From NCBI GenBank assembly GCA_002369075.1, contig DFEG01000006.1, positions 1 to 33,181 on the forward strand: 33,181 nt of DNA, in the 5' to 3' direction. The stretch's first letter is position 1. Every line of letters starts with the position of its first letter. The notes beneath the pieces are model-generated. The model had not been told where the DNA came from and ran no database searches. It saw nothing but the letters and a program-made list of their open reading frames with translations. This document shows, one piece after another, positions 24,487 through 33,028 of this stretch. The position numbers and the translations under genes are program-made. This DNA is from Bacteroidales bacterium UBA3808 (GTDB taxonomy: Bacteria; Bacteroidota; Bacteroidia; Bacteroidales; Paludibacteraceae).

Positions 24487-26802
24487 ATGAGCAAGAATCT
24501 GGTTATAGTCGAGTCCCCACACAAGGCGGAGACAATCGAGAAGTTCCTGGGCAAAGAATATCATGTGATGAGCAGTCAGGGGCATGTGCGCGATATCGAA
24601 CCTATCGGCAAAAACTCCTTGGGTATTGATTTTGAGCATGGCTATGCTCCTCATTACACCATTGACGCCCACAAGGAACACCTGATAGAGCAGTTACAGC
24701 GAGAAGCCGGAAAAGCGGATACCATATGGCTGGCGTCCGATGAGGACCGCGAAGGAGAAGCCATCGCATGGCATCTCAAAGAAGTACTGCATCTGGACGA
24801 AAAGAATACGAAACGTATCGTCTTCCACGAGATTACCAAGACCGCCATCCTGGAAGCCATAGAGCATCCACGGGATATTGACTATAATCTGGTGAACGCA
24901 CAGCAGGCACGACGGGTATTGGACCGTATCGTAGGCTTTGAACTCTCACCGGTACTGTGGAGAAAAGTGACGACGGGCCTCTCGGCGGGACGCGTGCAAT
25001 CGGTAGCTGTACGGCTGATCGTAGAGAAAGAGAGAGAGATTGAAGGTTTCAGAGCCTCCTCGTCATACCGTGTTTTTGCCGATTTCATCGGAGTTAACCC
25101 GGGTGATGCGTCGGTACTCAAATGCGAGTTGAACCACCGTTTCTCGCATAAGAAAGACGCGATTGAGTTTCTGGAGAGCCTGAACAGCTCGCAGTTTATT
25201 GTCCGCGACGTGCAACGCAAGCCGGTCAAACACATGCCGGCACCTCCGTTCACCACCTCTACCCTCCAGCAGGAAGCTGCCCGGAAACTGAAGTTCTCCG
25301 TATCCAAGACCATGCGTTTGGCGCAGACCCTGTATGAGAGCGGAAAAATCACATACATGCGTACCGACTCCGTCAATTTATCCACCTTGGCTCTCGCTAC
25401 AAGCAAAGAGGTCATCGCCGAACAGTACGGTAAGGATTATGTGCACACGCGCCAGTTCCATACAAAAACAAAAGGTGCTCAGGAAGCGCACGAGGCTATC
25501 CGGCCTACCTATATGAGCACGCTCTCCGCCGGTAATACCAAAGACGAGCAACGGCTATACGAACTGATATGGAAACGTACCATTGCATCTCAGATGAGTG
25601 AAGCCGAGAGCGAAAAGACCACCATCGAGGTTTCGGTTCATGGCTCCAAGTACGCTTTTATCGCTACCGGCGAAGTCGTACTCTTTGACGGTTTCACAAG
25701 GGTCTATGTACAATCGACCGACGAAGAGGCGGAGGAGCGGCGCACACTGCCCGCCATGGCACAACGCGAGAGACTGAAATTAGCTGGAGCAGAAGCCATA
25801 CAGACATATGCCAAACCGCCTTTCCGGTATAACGAAGCGGCGTTGGTGAAACGCATGGAGGAACTCGGCATCGGGCGCCCCTCCACATATGCCACCATCA
25901 TCGAGACCATTCAGAAAGTGAAGTACGTGGAGCGGGGATCCGTTGCTGGACAGAAACGCGACGTCGCTATCCTCACACTCAAAAACGGAATGGTGCAGGA
26001 GAAACAGAAGAGCGAGCTATATGGTGCGGACAACCAGAAACTGCTACCTACCGATTTGGGGAAAGTCACCAATGATTTCCTGGTAGAGCATTTCCCATCC
26101 ATCCTGAGTTATGACTTCACGGCACACGAGGAGGAGCAATTCGACAAGATCGCAGTCGGGCGTGCTGACTGGGTCAAAACGGTGGACTCCTTCTACAAGA
26201 CCTTCAAACCGCTGCTTTCTTCGATTCCATCGGGCAAAATAGACGGGCGTCTGTTAGGCAACGACCCGGAAACAGGGCTTCCCGTCATCGCTAAAATAAG
26301 CAAAATAGGGCCTTGTGTACAGTTAGGCGATACAGCTGGAGAGAAACCACGGTTTGCCAGTCTGAAGAAAAACCAGTCCATCTATACCATCACACTCAGC
26401 GAAGCGTTGGATCTCTTCCGAACTTCCTTGCCCATGACCATCGGCGAATACGAAGGGAAAGAGGTTGTGGTAGGGGAAGGAAAGTACGGACCGTACATCC
26501 ATTACGATACACTCTATATTTCTATCCCGCGCACGAAAGATCCGTTGAGTCTCAGATTAGAAGAGGCTATCCCGATGATCGAAGAGAAAAAGGAATCCTC
26601 GCTGCCTCTCCACGAATGGGGGGACATCAAAGTGCTCCGCAGCAAATACGGAGCATATATCCACACGCCGGAAGGCAACTACCGGATCGCCAAAGGTACG
26701 GATGCAGCAGCATTGACAGAGAGCGATGTGAAGCAAATTATCACTCAAACAGAGCCTATTAACCCCGGAAAACACACTTTTAGACAAAAAAGTGCAAAAT
26801 AA
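24487..26802 (+). CDS. topA: DNA topoisomerase I
   Basis: 771 residues, type IA topoisomerase that relaxes negative supercoils. The Toprim domain has Glu9 (VIVESPHKA) and DEDREGE (85-91). The active-site Tyr290 is in KITYMRTDS. A DNA-binding GLSAGRVQSVAVR motif is at about 164-176. The C-terminal region lacks the Cys4 zinc fingers of the E. coli enzyme and has instead short repeats of the form GPxVQLGD and KYGPYIHY, as is common in Bacteroidota. The ATG at 24487 is well placed after a strong promoter. Nothing downstream in the same direction before the tRNA. Confidence 0.97.
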   Translation: MSKNLVIVESPHKAETIEKFLGKEYHVMSSQGHVRDIEPIGKNSLGIDFEHGYAPHYTIDAHKEHLIEQLQREAGKADTIWLASDEDREGEAIAWHLKEVLHLDEKNTKRIVFHEITKTAILEAIEHPRDIDYNLVNAQQARRVLDRIVGFELSPVLWRKVTTGLSAGRVQSVAVRLIVEKEREIEGFRASSSYRVFADFIGVNPGDASVLKCELNHRFSHKKDAIEFLESLNSSQFIVRDVQRKPVKHMPAPPFTTSTLQQEAARKLKFSVSKTMRLAQTLYESGKITYMRTDSVNLSTLALATSKEVIAEQYGKDYVHTRQFHTKTKGAQEAHEAIRPTYMSTLSAGNTKDEQRLYELIWKRTIASQMSEAESEKTTIEVSVHGSKYAFIATGEVVLFDGFTRVYVQSTDEEAEERRTLPAMAQRERLKLAGAEAIQTYAKPPFRYNEAALVKRMEELGIGRPSTYATIIETIQKVKYVERGSVAGQKRDVAILTLKNGMVQEKQKSELYGADNQKLLPTDLGKVTNDFLVEHFPSILSYDFTAHEEEQFDKIAVGRADWVKTVDSFYKTFKPLLSSIPSGKIDGRLLGNDPETGLPVIAKISKIGPCVQLGDTAGEKPRFASLKKNQSIYTITLSEALDLFRTSLPMTIGEYEGKEVVVGEGKYGPYIHYDTLYISIPRTKDPLSLRLEEAIPMIEEKKESSLPLHEWGDIKVLRSKYGAYIHTPEGNYRIAKGTDAAALTESDVKQIITQTEPINPGKHTFRQKSAK

Positions 26803-26813
26803 TTGCAGAAAAA

Positions 26814-26845
26814 TTTGGTCAATTCAAAAAAAAGCAGTATCTTTG
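26814..26845 (+). promoter_or_regulatory. Promoter of tRNA-Pro
   Basis: TTTG (26814-26817), 20 nt, TATCTTTG (26838-26845): exact fit to the Bacteroidota consensus. It starts just 11 nt after the topA stop codon and gives the tRNA a leader of about 70 nt. Confidence 0.8.
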
Positions 26846-26920
26846 CACCCGCTTTTGTGAGAAAGTGTTGAGGGAACCGGGATTTTCGGTCTCCTGAAGA
26901 TAGAGAACTCACGAAGAAAT

Positions 26921-26993
26921 CGAGAAGTAGCGCAGTTGGTAGCGCACTACGTTCGGGACGTAGGGGTCGGGCGTTCGAGTCACCTCTTCTCGA
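26921..26993 (+). tRNA. tRNA-Pro(CGG)
   Basis: A 73-nt cloverleaf. The acceptor CGAGAAG/CTTCTCG pairs fully, discriminator A, no encoded CCA. D-arm GCGC/GCGC. Anticodon stem CTACG/CGTAG with loop TTCGGGA gives anticodon CGG, reading CCG (proline). The T-loop is TTCGAGT. The T-stem GGGCG/CACCT carries a C-A mismatch and a G-T pair, which is weaker than usual. C1-G72 is typical of bacterial proline tRNAs. Confidence 0.92.
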
Positions 26994-26994
26994 C

Positions 26995-27022
26995 AAAAGG
27001 ATGGTTACGTGACCATCCTTTT
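26995..27022 (+). terminator. Terminator after tRNA-Pro
   Basis: AAAAGGATGGT (26995-27005) pairs perfectly with ACCATCCTTTT (27012-27022) over a 6-nt loop. The T4 end sits inside the stem, so it may work in both directions, closing the AraC-family gene from the other side (its stop is at 27040). Confidence 0.8.
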
Positions 27023-27039
27023 GAGTTAATGGTGGCGCA

Positions 27040-27903
27040 TTATGGGAGGTCAGGACGCCCGTTCTGTTCACGATACTGCGTGGGAGTGAGTTTCGTGCGG
27101 CGTTTGAAGAAATAGCAGAACGTAGCGTTTTCCGTAAACCCTAATTCGTACGCCACCCGCTGGACTGTCCAGTCACGACGGCCGGTGAGGAGGCGTTTGG
27201 CTTTCTCGGTCAGCATCTCGGCAATCCACTCGTTAGGCGTTTTGCCGGTCGAGCGCTGGATGGTAAGCGAGAGGTGTTTGGGGGTCAGATGCAGCTGTTC
27301 GGCGTACCAGACCACGGTATGATGGATGTTATAGTTCTTCAGCAGCAGGTCGTAGAACTGGTTGAAGAGCTGCTCGCCGCGCGTGTTGGAGATCTGTACT
27401 TTCTCCTCACCCCTGTAACGCGTGAGCGCATAAAACAATATATCCAACAGATTCTCCAGCATGGCTGCACGTCTGGGATGTTCTATCTCGCATAAAGATC
27501 GGAGTACTTGTATGATGTCATGTACTTTGACAAACTGTTCCTCGGTCAGCGAGAGGGCGGGACGGTTATGATATTTCTGATAGTCAATGAATGACTCACG
27601 GTGGGTAAGGCTCCTGTAGAGCGCAGGAGAGATGATAATGAGCGTGGCACGGTAATCAGGTGAAACGGTGCTATAGGTAAAAATATGGTTAGGTAGCGTC
27701 ACTCCGACATCGTGCCGTTCAAAGCGGCGAGGCAGCAGATCGTACAAAAAGTCCGCAGTGCCTTCCAAACAAATGCCAATGACCATATTTTCAGTTTGAA
27801 AGGGTCTCTCACCGGCAGGCAGTGACTGCACTTCCGTCACTACAACGCCCTGCCGGTCAATGTGGTCTTGTAACTGAACCGGGTGTTTGGCTGTGCTTAC
27901 CAT
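27040..27903 (-). CDS. AraC-family transcriptional regulator
   Basis: 287 residues. An N-terminal cupin-like sensor region (about 25-165) is followed by the AraC double helix-turn-helix at about 180-285: HTH1 around 197-218 (WYAEQLHLTPKHLSLTIQRSTGK) and HTH2 around 246-270 with the family signature VAYELGFTENATFCYFFKRR and then LTPTQYR. It is divergent from the DUF4353-VTC-DUF4956 cluster, whose first gene starts 195 nt away, so it is the natural candidate regulator of that cluster. Ligand unknown. Confidence 0.93.
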   Translation of the reverse strand: MVSTAKHPVQLQDHIDRQGVVVTEVQSLPAGERPFQTENMVIGICLEGTADFLYDLLPRRFERHDVGVTLPNHIFTYSTVSPDYRATLIIISPALYRSLTHRESFIDYQKYHNRPALSLTEEQFVKVHDIIQVLRSLCEIEHPRRAAMLENLLDILFYALTRYRGEEKVQISNTRGEQLFNQFYDLLLKNYNIHHTVVWYAEQLHLTPKHLSLTIQRSTGKTPNEWIAEMLTEKAKRLLTGRRDWTVQRVAYELGFTENATFCYFFKRRTKLTPTQYREQNGRPDLP

Positions 27904-27951
27904 ATAATGATCAAATTAGTACAATGCGCTGTTTTGATAATAAATCCGGTG

Positions 27952-27983
27952 CAAAGATAGCACTTTTTTTTCGTTCCGCCAAA
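27952..27983 (-). promoter_or_regulatory. Promoter of the AraC-family gene
   Basis: On the minus strand TTTG (27983-27980), 20 nt, TATCTTTG (27959-27952): exact fit to the Bacteroidota consensus, about 50 nt before the start codon. Confidence 0.8.
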
Positions 27984-28047
27984 TAAAATGTTACTTTTTA
28001 TTAATAATTAAGGTGAATACTATAATGTCTGAATGCAAAAAAAGCAG

Positions 28048-28055
28048 TACCTTTG
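28048..28055 (+). promoter_or_regulatory. Promoter -7 element of the DUF4353 gene cluster
   Basis: TACCTTTG at 28048-28055 fits the -7 consensus. The -33 position (about 28024-28027) reads AATG, not TTTG, which suggests a weak promoter that needs an activator, in line with the divergent AraC-family gene. Confidence 0.5.
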
Positions 28056-28098
28056 CAGCCGATTTTTACAGTAATGATCAGATAATAAGGAGATGTCT

Positions 28099-29970
28099 AT
28101 GAAAAAGATTGGATTGGTATGTGCATTGGTGGTCGGGATGATCGCCTGCACGGAGAAGAACACACCGGCTAACCCGGGGGACTCCAATAGCGGTAGCACG
28201 GAGAACACCGTCATCAACGACACGGCGAAAGTAGAAGTGTCGTCTGATACGGCGAATATCGTTACGATCGTATATAGCAGTTCGTCCGCAACCATCACGG
28301 TGCCCTCGCACTTGCTTTCCTACGTAACGGCAGAGCAGTCCGGCGCACATATTACCATTGTGCAGAGCAACACGGAAGCAGTAAACGGCTCGGAGATCAC
28401 ATACCAGCTCAGCGGTACCTCTGCTGACGGCTCGCTGACGCTTGGCGGTTCGTACAAATGTACGGTGTCGCTGGCAGGAGTGACACTGACCAACCCTAAC
28501 GGCGCAGCCATCCTTGTCACCAACTCCAAGCGCATCCAGCTGTCCGCCAAGAGCGGTACAACCAACACGCTGACCGACTGCGCTTCAGGTGCACAGAAAG
28601 CCTGTGTCTATAGCAAGGGGCAACTCCAGCTACAGGGCAACGGCACGCTCAACATCGTCGGCAACACCAAGCACGGCATCAAGAGTGCATCGTATATATC
28701 AGTCAAGAACCTGACGCTGAACATCACCTCCACGGTGGGCGATGGGATCAACTGCGAGGAGTATATGGAAATCAAGAGCGGCACGCTCACGCTCTCCGGC
28801 ATCGGTGACGACGGTATCCAGTGTGACCTCGGTGGCACCACGTCCACGGGTATCACGACGGACCATGAGGATGAGGACACCGGTAATATCTATATCTCCG
28901 GCGGTACGGTAACTATAGCTACCTCGGCAGCAGCCTCCAAGGGTATCAAAGCAGCCGGCGACATGTATGTCTCGGGCGGTACGGTCACGGCTACCACTTC
29001 CGGAGGCGGTGCATGGGACAGCGAAGAGCTGAAGACCAAGTCCTGTGCCGGACTGAGTGCCGATGGCAGTATGTATATCAGCGGCGGCACACTCACTCTG
29101 ACGAGCACCGGCGCTGGCGGCAAGGGTATCAGTGTCGACGGTGCGCTGACGGTCTCTGACGCAGCGGTAATCACCGTCTCCACCAGCGGTCAGGCGGTCG
29201 TGGCTTCGTCAAGCGGCTCCCTCTCCACGGTGTCTAACTCCAATAGTCTGGATAGGTATTCCACCAACTATAAATCTTCGCCCAAGGGGATCAAGGTAGA
29301 CGGTGCCATCACTATCTCCGGCGGTAAGATCTCCGTCACGACAAGCGGCGCAGGCGGCGAAGGTATAGAGTCCAAATCGACACTGGACATCACAGGCGGC
29401 GAAGTGGCGGTTACCTCATTGGATGACGCCATCAACTCGGCAAGCCATCTGACCGTCAGCGGCGGGTATGTCTATGCCCGTGCGACCAACAACGACGGTA
29501 TTGACGCCAACGGCAACTGTTACATCAAAGGCGGCCTGGTCTATGCTGTAAGCGCTTCCTCGCCCGAAGTGGCGATTGATGCCAATAGTGAAGGCGGCTA
29601 CAAGCTCTATGTGCAGGGTGGCACACTGGTTGCTATCGGCGGTCTGGAGAGCGGTGCAAGCCTGACTCAGAGCTGCTATTCCACCTCTTCATGGTCCAGG
29701 AACACATGGTATGCCCTGACCGTCGGTAATGACACCTTTGCCTTCAAGACCCCGAGCAGCGGCGGTAGCACCTTGGTTGTCTCCGGTGCTTCGACACCAA
29801 CGCTCAAGTCCGGAGTGACGGCTTCCGGTACAGCTATCTTTGAGGGTGTGGGTTATTATCCGGCTTCCGTTTCCGGTGGTTCCACTGTGTCGCTAAGCTC
29901 TTATTCGGGCGGTAACAGTGGAGGTGGTCCCGGTGGAGGTCCCGGCGGAGGACCCGGAGGCAGATGGTAA
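28099..29970 (+). CDS. DUF4353 (carbohydrate-binding-domain) lipoprotein
   Basis: 623 residues from the ATG at 28099, which has an AAGGAG stretch 6 nt upstream; an ATG two codons earlier (28093) is less well placed. The signal sequence ends in the lipobox MIAC with Cys17. The chain is built of many short strand repeats of the type ISGGTVTI, VSGGTVTA, DGIDANG, consistent with a right-handed beta-helix, as in the family annotated DUF4353/carbohydrate-binding. It ends in a Gly/Pro-rich tail with GGGP repeats. It heads the cluster with VTC and DUF4956 genes. Exported, probably surface or periplasmic. Ligand unknown. Confidence 0.85.
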   Translation: MKKIGLVCALVVGMIACTEKNTPANPGDSNSGSTENTVINDTAKVEVSSDTANIVTIVYSSSSATITVPSHLLSYVTAEQSGAHITIVQSNTEAVNGSEITYQLSGTSADGSLTLGGSYKCTVSLAGVTLTNPNGAAILVTNSKRIQLSAKSGTTNTLTDCASGAQKACVYSKGQLQLQGNGTLNIVGNTKHGIKSASYISVKNLTLNITSTVGDGINCEEYMEIKSGTLTLSGIGDDGIQCDLGGTTSTGITTDHEDEDTGNIYISGGTVTIATSAAASKGIKAAGDMYVSGGTVTATTSGGGAWDSEELKTKSCAGLSADGSMYISGGTLTLTSTGAGGKGISVDGALTVSDAAVITVSTSGQAVVASSSGSLSTVSNSNSLDRYSTNYKSSPKGIKVDGAITISGGKISVTTSGAGGEGIESKSTLDITGGEVAVTSLDDAINSASHLTVSGGYVYARATNNDGIDANGNCYIKGGLVYAVSASSPEVAIDANSEGGYKLYVQGGTLVAIGGLESGASLTQSCYSTSSWSRNTWYALTVGNDTFAFKTPSSGGSTLVVSGASTPTLKSGVTASGTAIFEGVGYYPASVSGGSTVSLSSYSGGNSGGGPGGGPGGGPGGRW

Positions 29971-29973
29971 ACG

Positions 29974-30780
29974 ATGAAGAACGGACAGAACATAGAGACC
30001 ATCCTCGCGCAGTTTGAGCCGATCAGTCTGGCGCAGATGGAGAGCGTGAAACTAATGAACCGCATCGACACCAAATACGCCGTGCCGATGGCGGTTCTTC
30101 CGCTTATATTGGAGGCGGCACAAGCGGACTATTACGCCCAGGAGATAGACGGCAAACGTATTGCAACATATGACACGATGTACTACGACACCGAGTCACT
30201 GGATATGTACGTCCGTCACCATGACCGCCAGCTCGTGCGTCAGAAGATACGCGTCCGCCAGTACGTGGACAGCAACCTGACCTTCCTTGAGATCAAGCGC
30301 AAGAACAACAAAGGGCGTACGAACAAGAAACGCATCGTCGTCCCGGGGTTCGATATCACCGCGGCAACAGAGTCCGTACTCAAGCACAAGAAGAAAGAGG
30401 ACGAGCCAATCACCGTGGCGCAGTTCATTGAGTCCAAAAGCCGCTACCACTGGTCGGATATCACGCCGCACTTATGGACGAAGTTCCATCGTATCACACT
30501 GGTCAACAAAGCCAAGACAGAACGTCTGACGATAGATATGGACTTGGTGTGGGACAATGTGGTCACAGGCGAGGTCAAGACCTATCCGGACCTTGTTATC
30601 GTGGAACTCAAGAGGGACGGCAATGTCCCCTCACGTATGACGGACATCATGCTCAGCCAACGCATCCACCCCTTCAAGATCAGCAAGTACTGTATCGGTA
30701 CAGCACTCACAACGCCCGAAACGAAGCGCAACCGTTTCAAGAAAAAAATACGCCTCATTGAAAAAATGTTAAATGATTAA
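29974..30780 (+). CDS. VTC-domain protein (polyphosphate polymerase-like)
   Basis: 268 residues. Motifs of the VTC domain are present: NRIDTKY (29-35), YYDTESLDMY (70-79), RQKIRVRQY (89-97) and FLEIKRKNNKGRTNKKR (104-120), all with the basic residues that line the tunnel of triphosphate/polyphosphate enzymes. The yeast Vtc4 domain makes polyphosphate from ATP; bacterial homologues are less well characterised. No signal peptide or TM, so cytosolic. It lies 3 nt after the DUF4353 gene and 15 nt before the DUF4956 gene. Confidence 0.88.
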   Translation: MKNGQNIETILAQFEPISLAQMESVKLMNRIDTKYAVPMAVLPLILEAAQADYYAQEIDGKRIATYDTMYYDTESLDMYVRHHDRQLVRQKIRVRQYVDSNLTFLEIKRKNNKGRTNKKRIVVPGFDITAATESVLKHKKKEDEPITVAQFIESKSRYHWSDITPHLWTKFHRITLVNKAKTERLTIDMDLVWDNVVTGEVKTYPDLVIVELKRDGNVPSRMTDIMLSQRIHPFKISKYCIGTALTTPETKRNRFKKKIRLIEKMLND

Positions 30781-30795
30781 ATTGTAAATAGTTTT

Positions 30796-31554
30796 ATGTT
30801 ATTCCAAGTTGATTTAGCGAACCCTACACTGGAGTTCCTGGAGAACGATCCTTCCATCGCAGCCCGCTTCGGTGCAGAGGACAGTATCTCGTACCTGATG
30901 CACAACATCGCGGACTTTCTGAATGTCAGCGAGAACCTCATTACGATGCCGTTGATGTTCCTTTTTAATCTGTTGGTCACCTGGCTGCTGATTTACTGCG
31001 TGTACTACCGCTTCAGCCGCCGCCGTGACTATTATGTCCAGTTCATGCTTTTCGGCTCCGGTATGTTCCTGTTGCTGTGGCTCATGCAGATTCTGGATAT
31101 CCAGACAGGATTCGTGCTCGGTCTGTTTGCCATCTTCGGCATGATCCGTTACCGTACGGAGACCGTGCCCATCCGCGAGATGAACTATATGTTCCTCATC
31201 ATAGCTGTCTCGGTCATCAACTCGCTGAGTCTCAAAGCCGACGGGCTGGCATGGTATTTGCTGATCTTTGCCAACGTGGTAATCCTTCTTATGGCATGGC
31301 TGTTTGAGGCATGGCAAGTGCGCAACCACCAGTCAAAGAAGATCATCCTCTACGAGAAGATCGACAACATCAAACCCGAGCGCCGTGCAGAACTGCTCGC
31401 CGACCTCAAAGAGCGTACCGGTCTGGATATAGCGGACGTAGAGATCGGACATATCGATTTTCTGCGCGATGTAGCCTATATCAATGTGGTTTATACATTG
31501 GAGAAGGGCAAGATCCATAACTCGATTGACCAAATCACGAAGTTCAAACAATGA
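30796..31554 (+). CDS. DUF4956 multi-spanning membrane protein
   Basis: 252 residues. Five likely membrane segments (about 50-71, 81-100, 103-118, 129-146, 151-170) precede a cytosolic tail (about 175-252). The phrase GLFAIFGMIRYRTETVPIREMNYMFLIIA is the hallmark region of DUF4956. The tail is alpha/beta (ADVEIGHIDFLRDVAYINVVY), and the whole is usually found next to VTC-domain genes. It overlaps the DUF2490 gene by ATGA. A channel or an export partner of the VTC product is a possible role, not shown. Confidence 0.9.
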   Translation: MLFQVDLANPTLEFLENDPSIAARFGAEDSISYLMHNIADFLNVSENLITMPLMFLFNLLVTWLLIYCVYYRFSRRRDYYVQFMLFGSGMFLLLWLMQILDIQTGFVLGLFAIFGMIRYRTETVPIREMNYMFLIIAVSVINSLSLKADGLAWYLLIFANVVILLMAWLFEAWQVRNHQSKKIILYEKIDNIKPERRAELLADLKERTGLDIADVEIGHIDFLRDVAYINVVYTLEKGKIHNSIDQITKFKQ

Positions 31555-32441
31555 GAGAGTCGTACAACACAAGCACTCCGGCAGGCAAGCGGTCCAACCG
31601 GCTGCTCATAGCCGTTCTGACAGCGATTGTCGCCGTGCAGGCTCTGCCTGTGCAGGCGTGGGACTTCGACCAGACGGCGGCTACCACATCCCATAGTATG
31701 CAACTGCGTGCCGGAGCGGAGTTCACCAAGAAATGGCATAACGGTCTGGCACTCCATTTCGGCGAGGACCTGAGGTTCGATATGTTCGATGTGACAGGCG
31801 GGGTGACGACCGGCCCTACGTTCAACAAGAGTTATACCAATCTCGCACTGACCTACAAGAACCCGCAGTTCAAGTATATCAAAATCGGAGTGGGCTATAC
31901 GCTCAAGATCATGGGCAACAAGGACTGGACGAATGTCAATAAATGGATGCGCCACCGCGCACATATCGGCATCACCGGTTCGTACCGCCATGAGCAGTGG
32001 TCCTTCTCCCTGCGCGAGCGTCTCCAGACGGAGATCCGCATGGGTTCCATAGACCGGCACATAGCGTCCGGCTACTATGAGCACAACCGTGCCGACCTCT
32101 ATCTGCGCAGCAAAGTGGAGGTGGCATACCACGCTATGTCCAAGCCGCTGAAGCCTTATATATGGTGCGAGATCGTCAATACCCTTAATGCCAACCCGTT
32201 GCAGCAGAAGTATGCCAACAACGACCCCACGCAGCAGGGACATCAGTATATACGCCGCGTGAGGTCGAGCCTCGGAGTGGTCTGGCGGCTCACACAACGC
32301 AGTTCGCTGGACTTCTATTACCGCTTCAACTACGGCTACGACAGGGATGTGACGGTCAAGGCGAAGAGCCAGACACTCATACTCACTGAGGAAACAGCCT
32401 TCCAGCACGCGATAGGAGTAGCCTATAATTTCGGATGGTAA
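31551..32441 (+). CDS. DUF2490 outer-membrane-like protein
   Basis: 296 residues. A signal peptide (about 1-36, ending VQA) is followed by alternating amphipathic strands with aromatic belts and the typical endings YRFNYGYD and VAYNFGW, so a small beta-barrel of the DUF2490 family is likely. The start overlaps the DUF4956 stop as ATGA. Fourth gene of the cluster. Its function in the envelope is not known. Confidence 0.82.
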   Translation: MRESYNTSTPAGKRSNRLLIAVLTAIVAVQALPVQAWDFDQTAATTSHSMQLRAGAEFTKKWHNGLALHFGEDLRFDMFDVTGGVTTGPTFNKSYTNLALTYKNPQFKYIKIGVGYTLKIMGNKDWTNVNKWMRHRAHIGITGSYRHEQWSFSLRERLQTEIRMGSIDRHIASGYYEHNRADLYLRSKVEVAYHAMSKPLKPYIWCEIVNTLNANPLQQKYANNDPTQQGHQYIRRVRSSLGVVWRLTQRSSLDFYYRFNYGYDRDVTVKAKSQTLILTEETAFQHAIGVAYNFGW

Positions 32442-32497
32442 GTCGGAAATGTAAGCGGAGACTGTACAAGGCAGATGGTAAACAAATTAAATAAACA

Positions 32498-32941
32498 ATG
32501 AAAAAGTATCTTTCAATTTCAGTCTTTTGTCTATGTTCGCTGTTCCTTGCCCCCTGTTTCATGCAGGCGCAAAGTCTGCTAACCCCGGAGCAGCTCGCCA
32601 AGCGCGAGAAAAGGAAGAACCTGACGGTGAAAGAATGGAACACCGACAGCAAGAGCAAGACAAGGTGGTTGGACCACGTCAAAGTCTATGACAGCCAGGG
32701 GCGCTGCGTCGAGGAGATCGAGTACGCTTCCTACGGTCAGCGAAGCCGTGTGACCAGCAAGTACGACGATGTGACGGGCAAAGTGATCGAAGAGGTCGAA
32801 TACAACGACCGCAACAAACCCGCGCGTATACGCAAGTACGAGTGGAACGCAGACGGCACTAAAGCCAAGCAGTATAACTACCTGCCGAACGGCAAGTTAT
32901 ACTCCGTAAAGGTCTTTGAATACATCTTCAGCGACAAGTGA
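32498..32941 (+). CDS. Small secreted protein with YD-like strands
   Basis: 147 residues with a signal peptide (cleavage about MQA, residue 24). The mature chain shows repeated strand units of the type VYDSQGRCVEEIEY, YDDVTGKVIEEVEY and YEWNADGTKAKQYNY, which recall YD/RHS-like or MORN-like repeats. It is 56 nt after the DUF2490 gene and before a terminator, so it is probably the last gene of the cluster. Function unknown. Confidence 0.7.
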   Translation: MKKYLSISVFCLCSLFLAPCFMQAQSLLTPEQLAKREKRKNLTVKEWNTDSKSKTRWLDHVKVYDSQGRCVEEIEYASYGQRSRVTSKYDDVTGKVIEEVEYNDRNKPARIRKYEWNADGTKAKQYNYLPNGKLYSVKVFEYIFSDK

Positions 32942-32960
32942 CCGGTTCACCGGTAAACAA

Positions 32961-32992
32961 AACAAGAGACGCCCGTTAAGGCGTCTCTTGTT
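32961..32992. terminator. Bidirectional terminator between the cluster and gapA
   Basis: AACAAGAGACGCC (32961-32973) pairs perfectly with GGCGTCTCTTGTT (32980-32992) over a 6-nt loop. T-rich ends lie on both strands. It separates the plus-strand cluster from the convergent GAPDH gene. Confidence 0.85.
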
Positions 32993-32996
32993 TGCT

Positions 32997-33016
32997 ATCC
33001 GCCATGCATGGCGGAT
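32997..33016. repeat. 20-bp perfect palindrome
   Basis: ATCCGCCATG followed directly by its reverse complement CATGGCGGAT, with no loop. It lies between the terminator and the GAPDH stop codon. Possibly a protein site or part of the GAPDH transcript end. Confidence 0.6.
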
Positions 33017-33028
33017 TGGATTGTTTAA

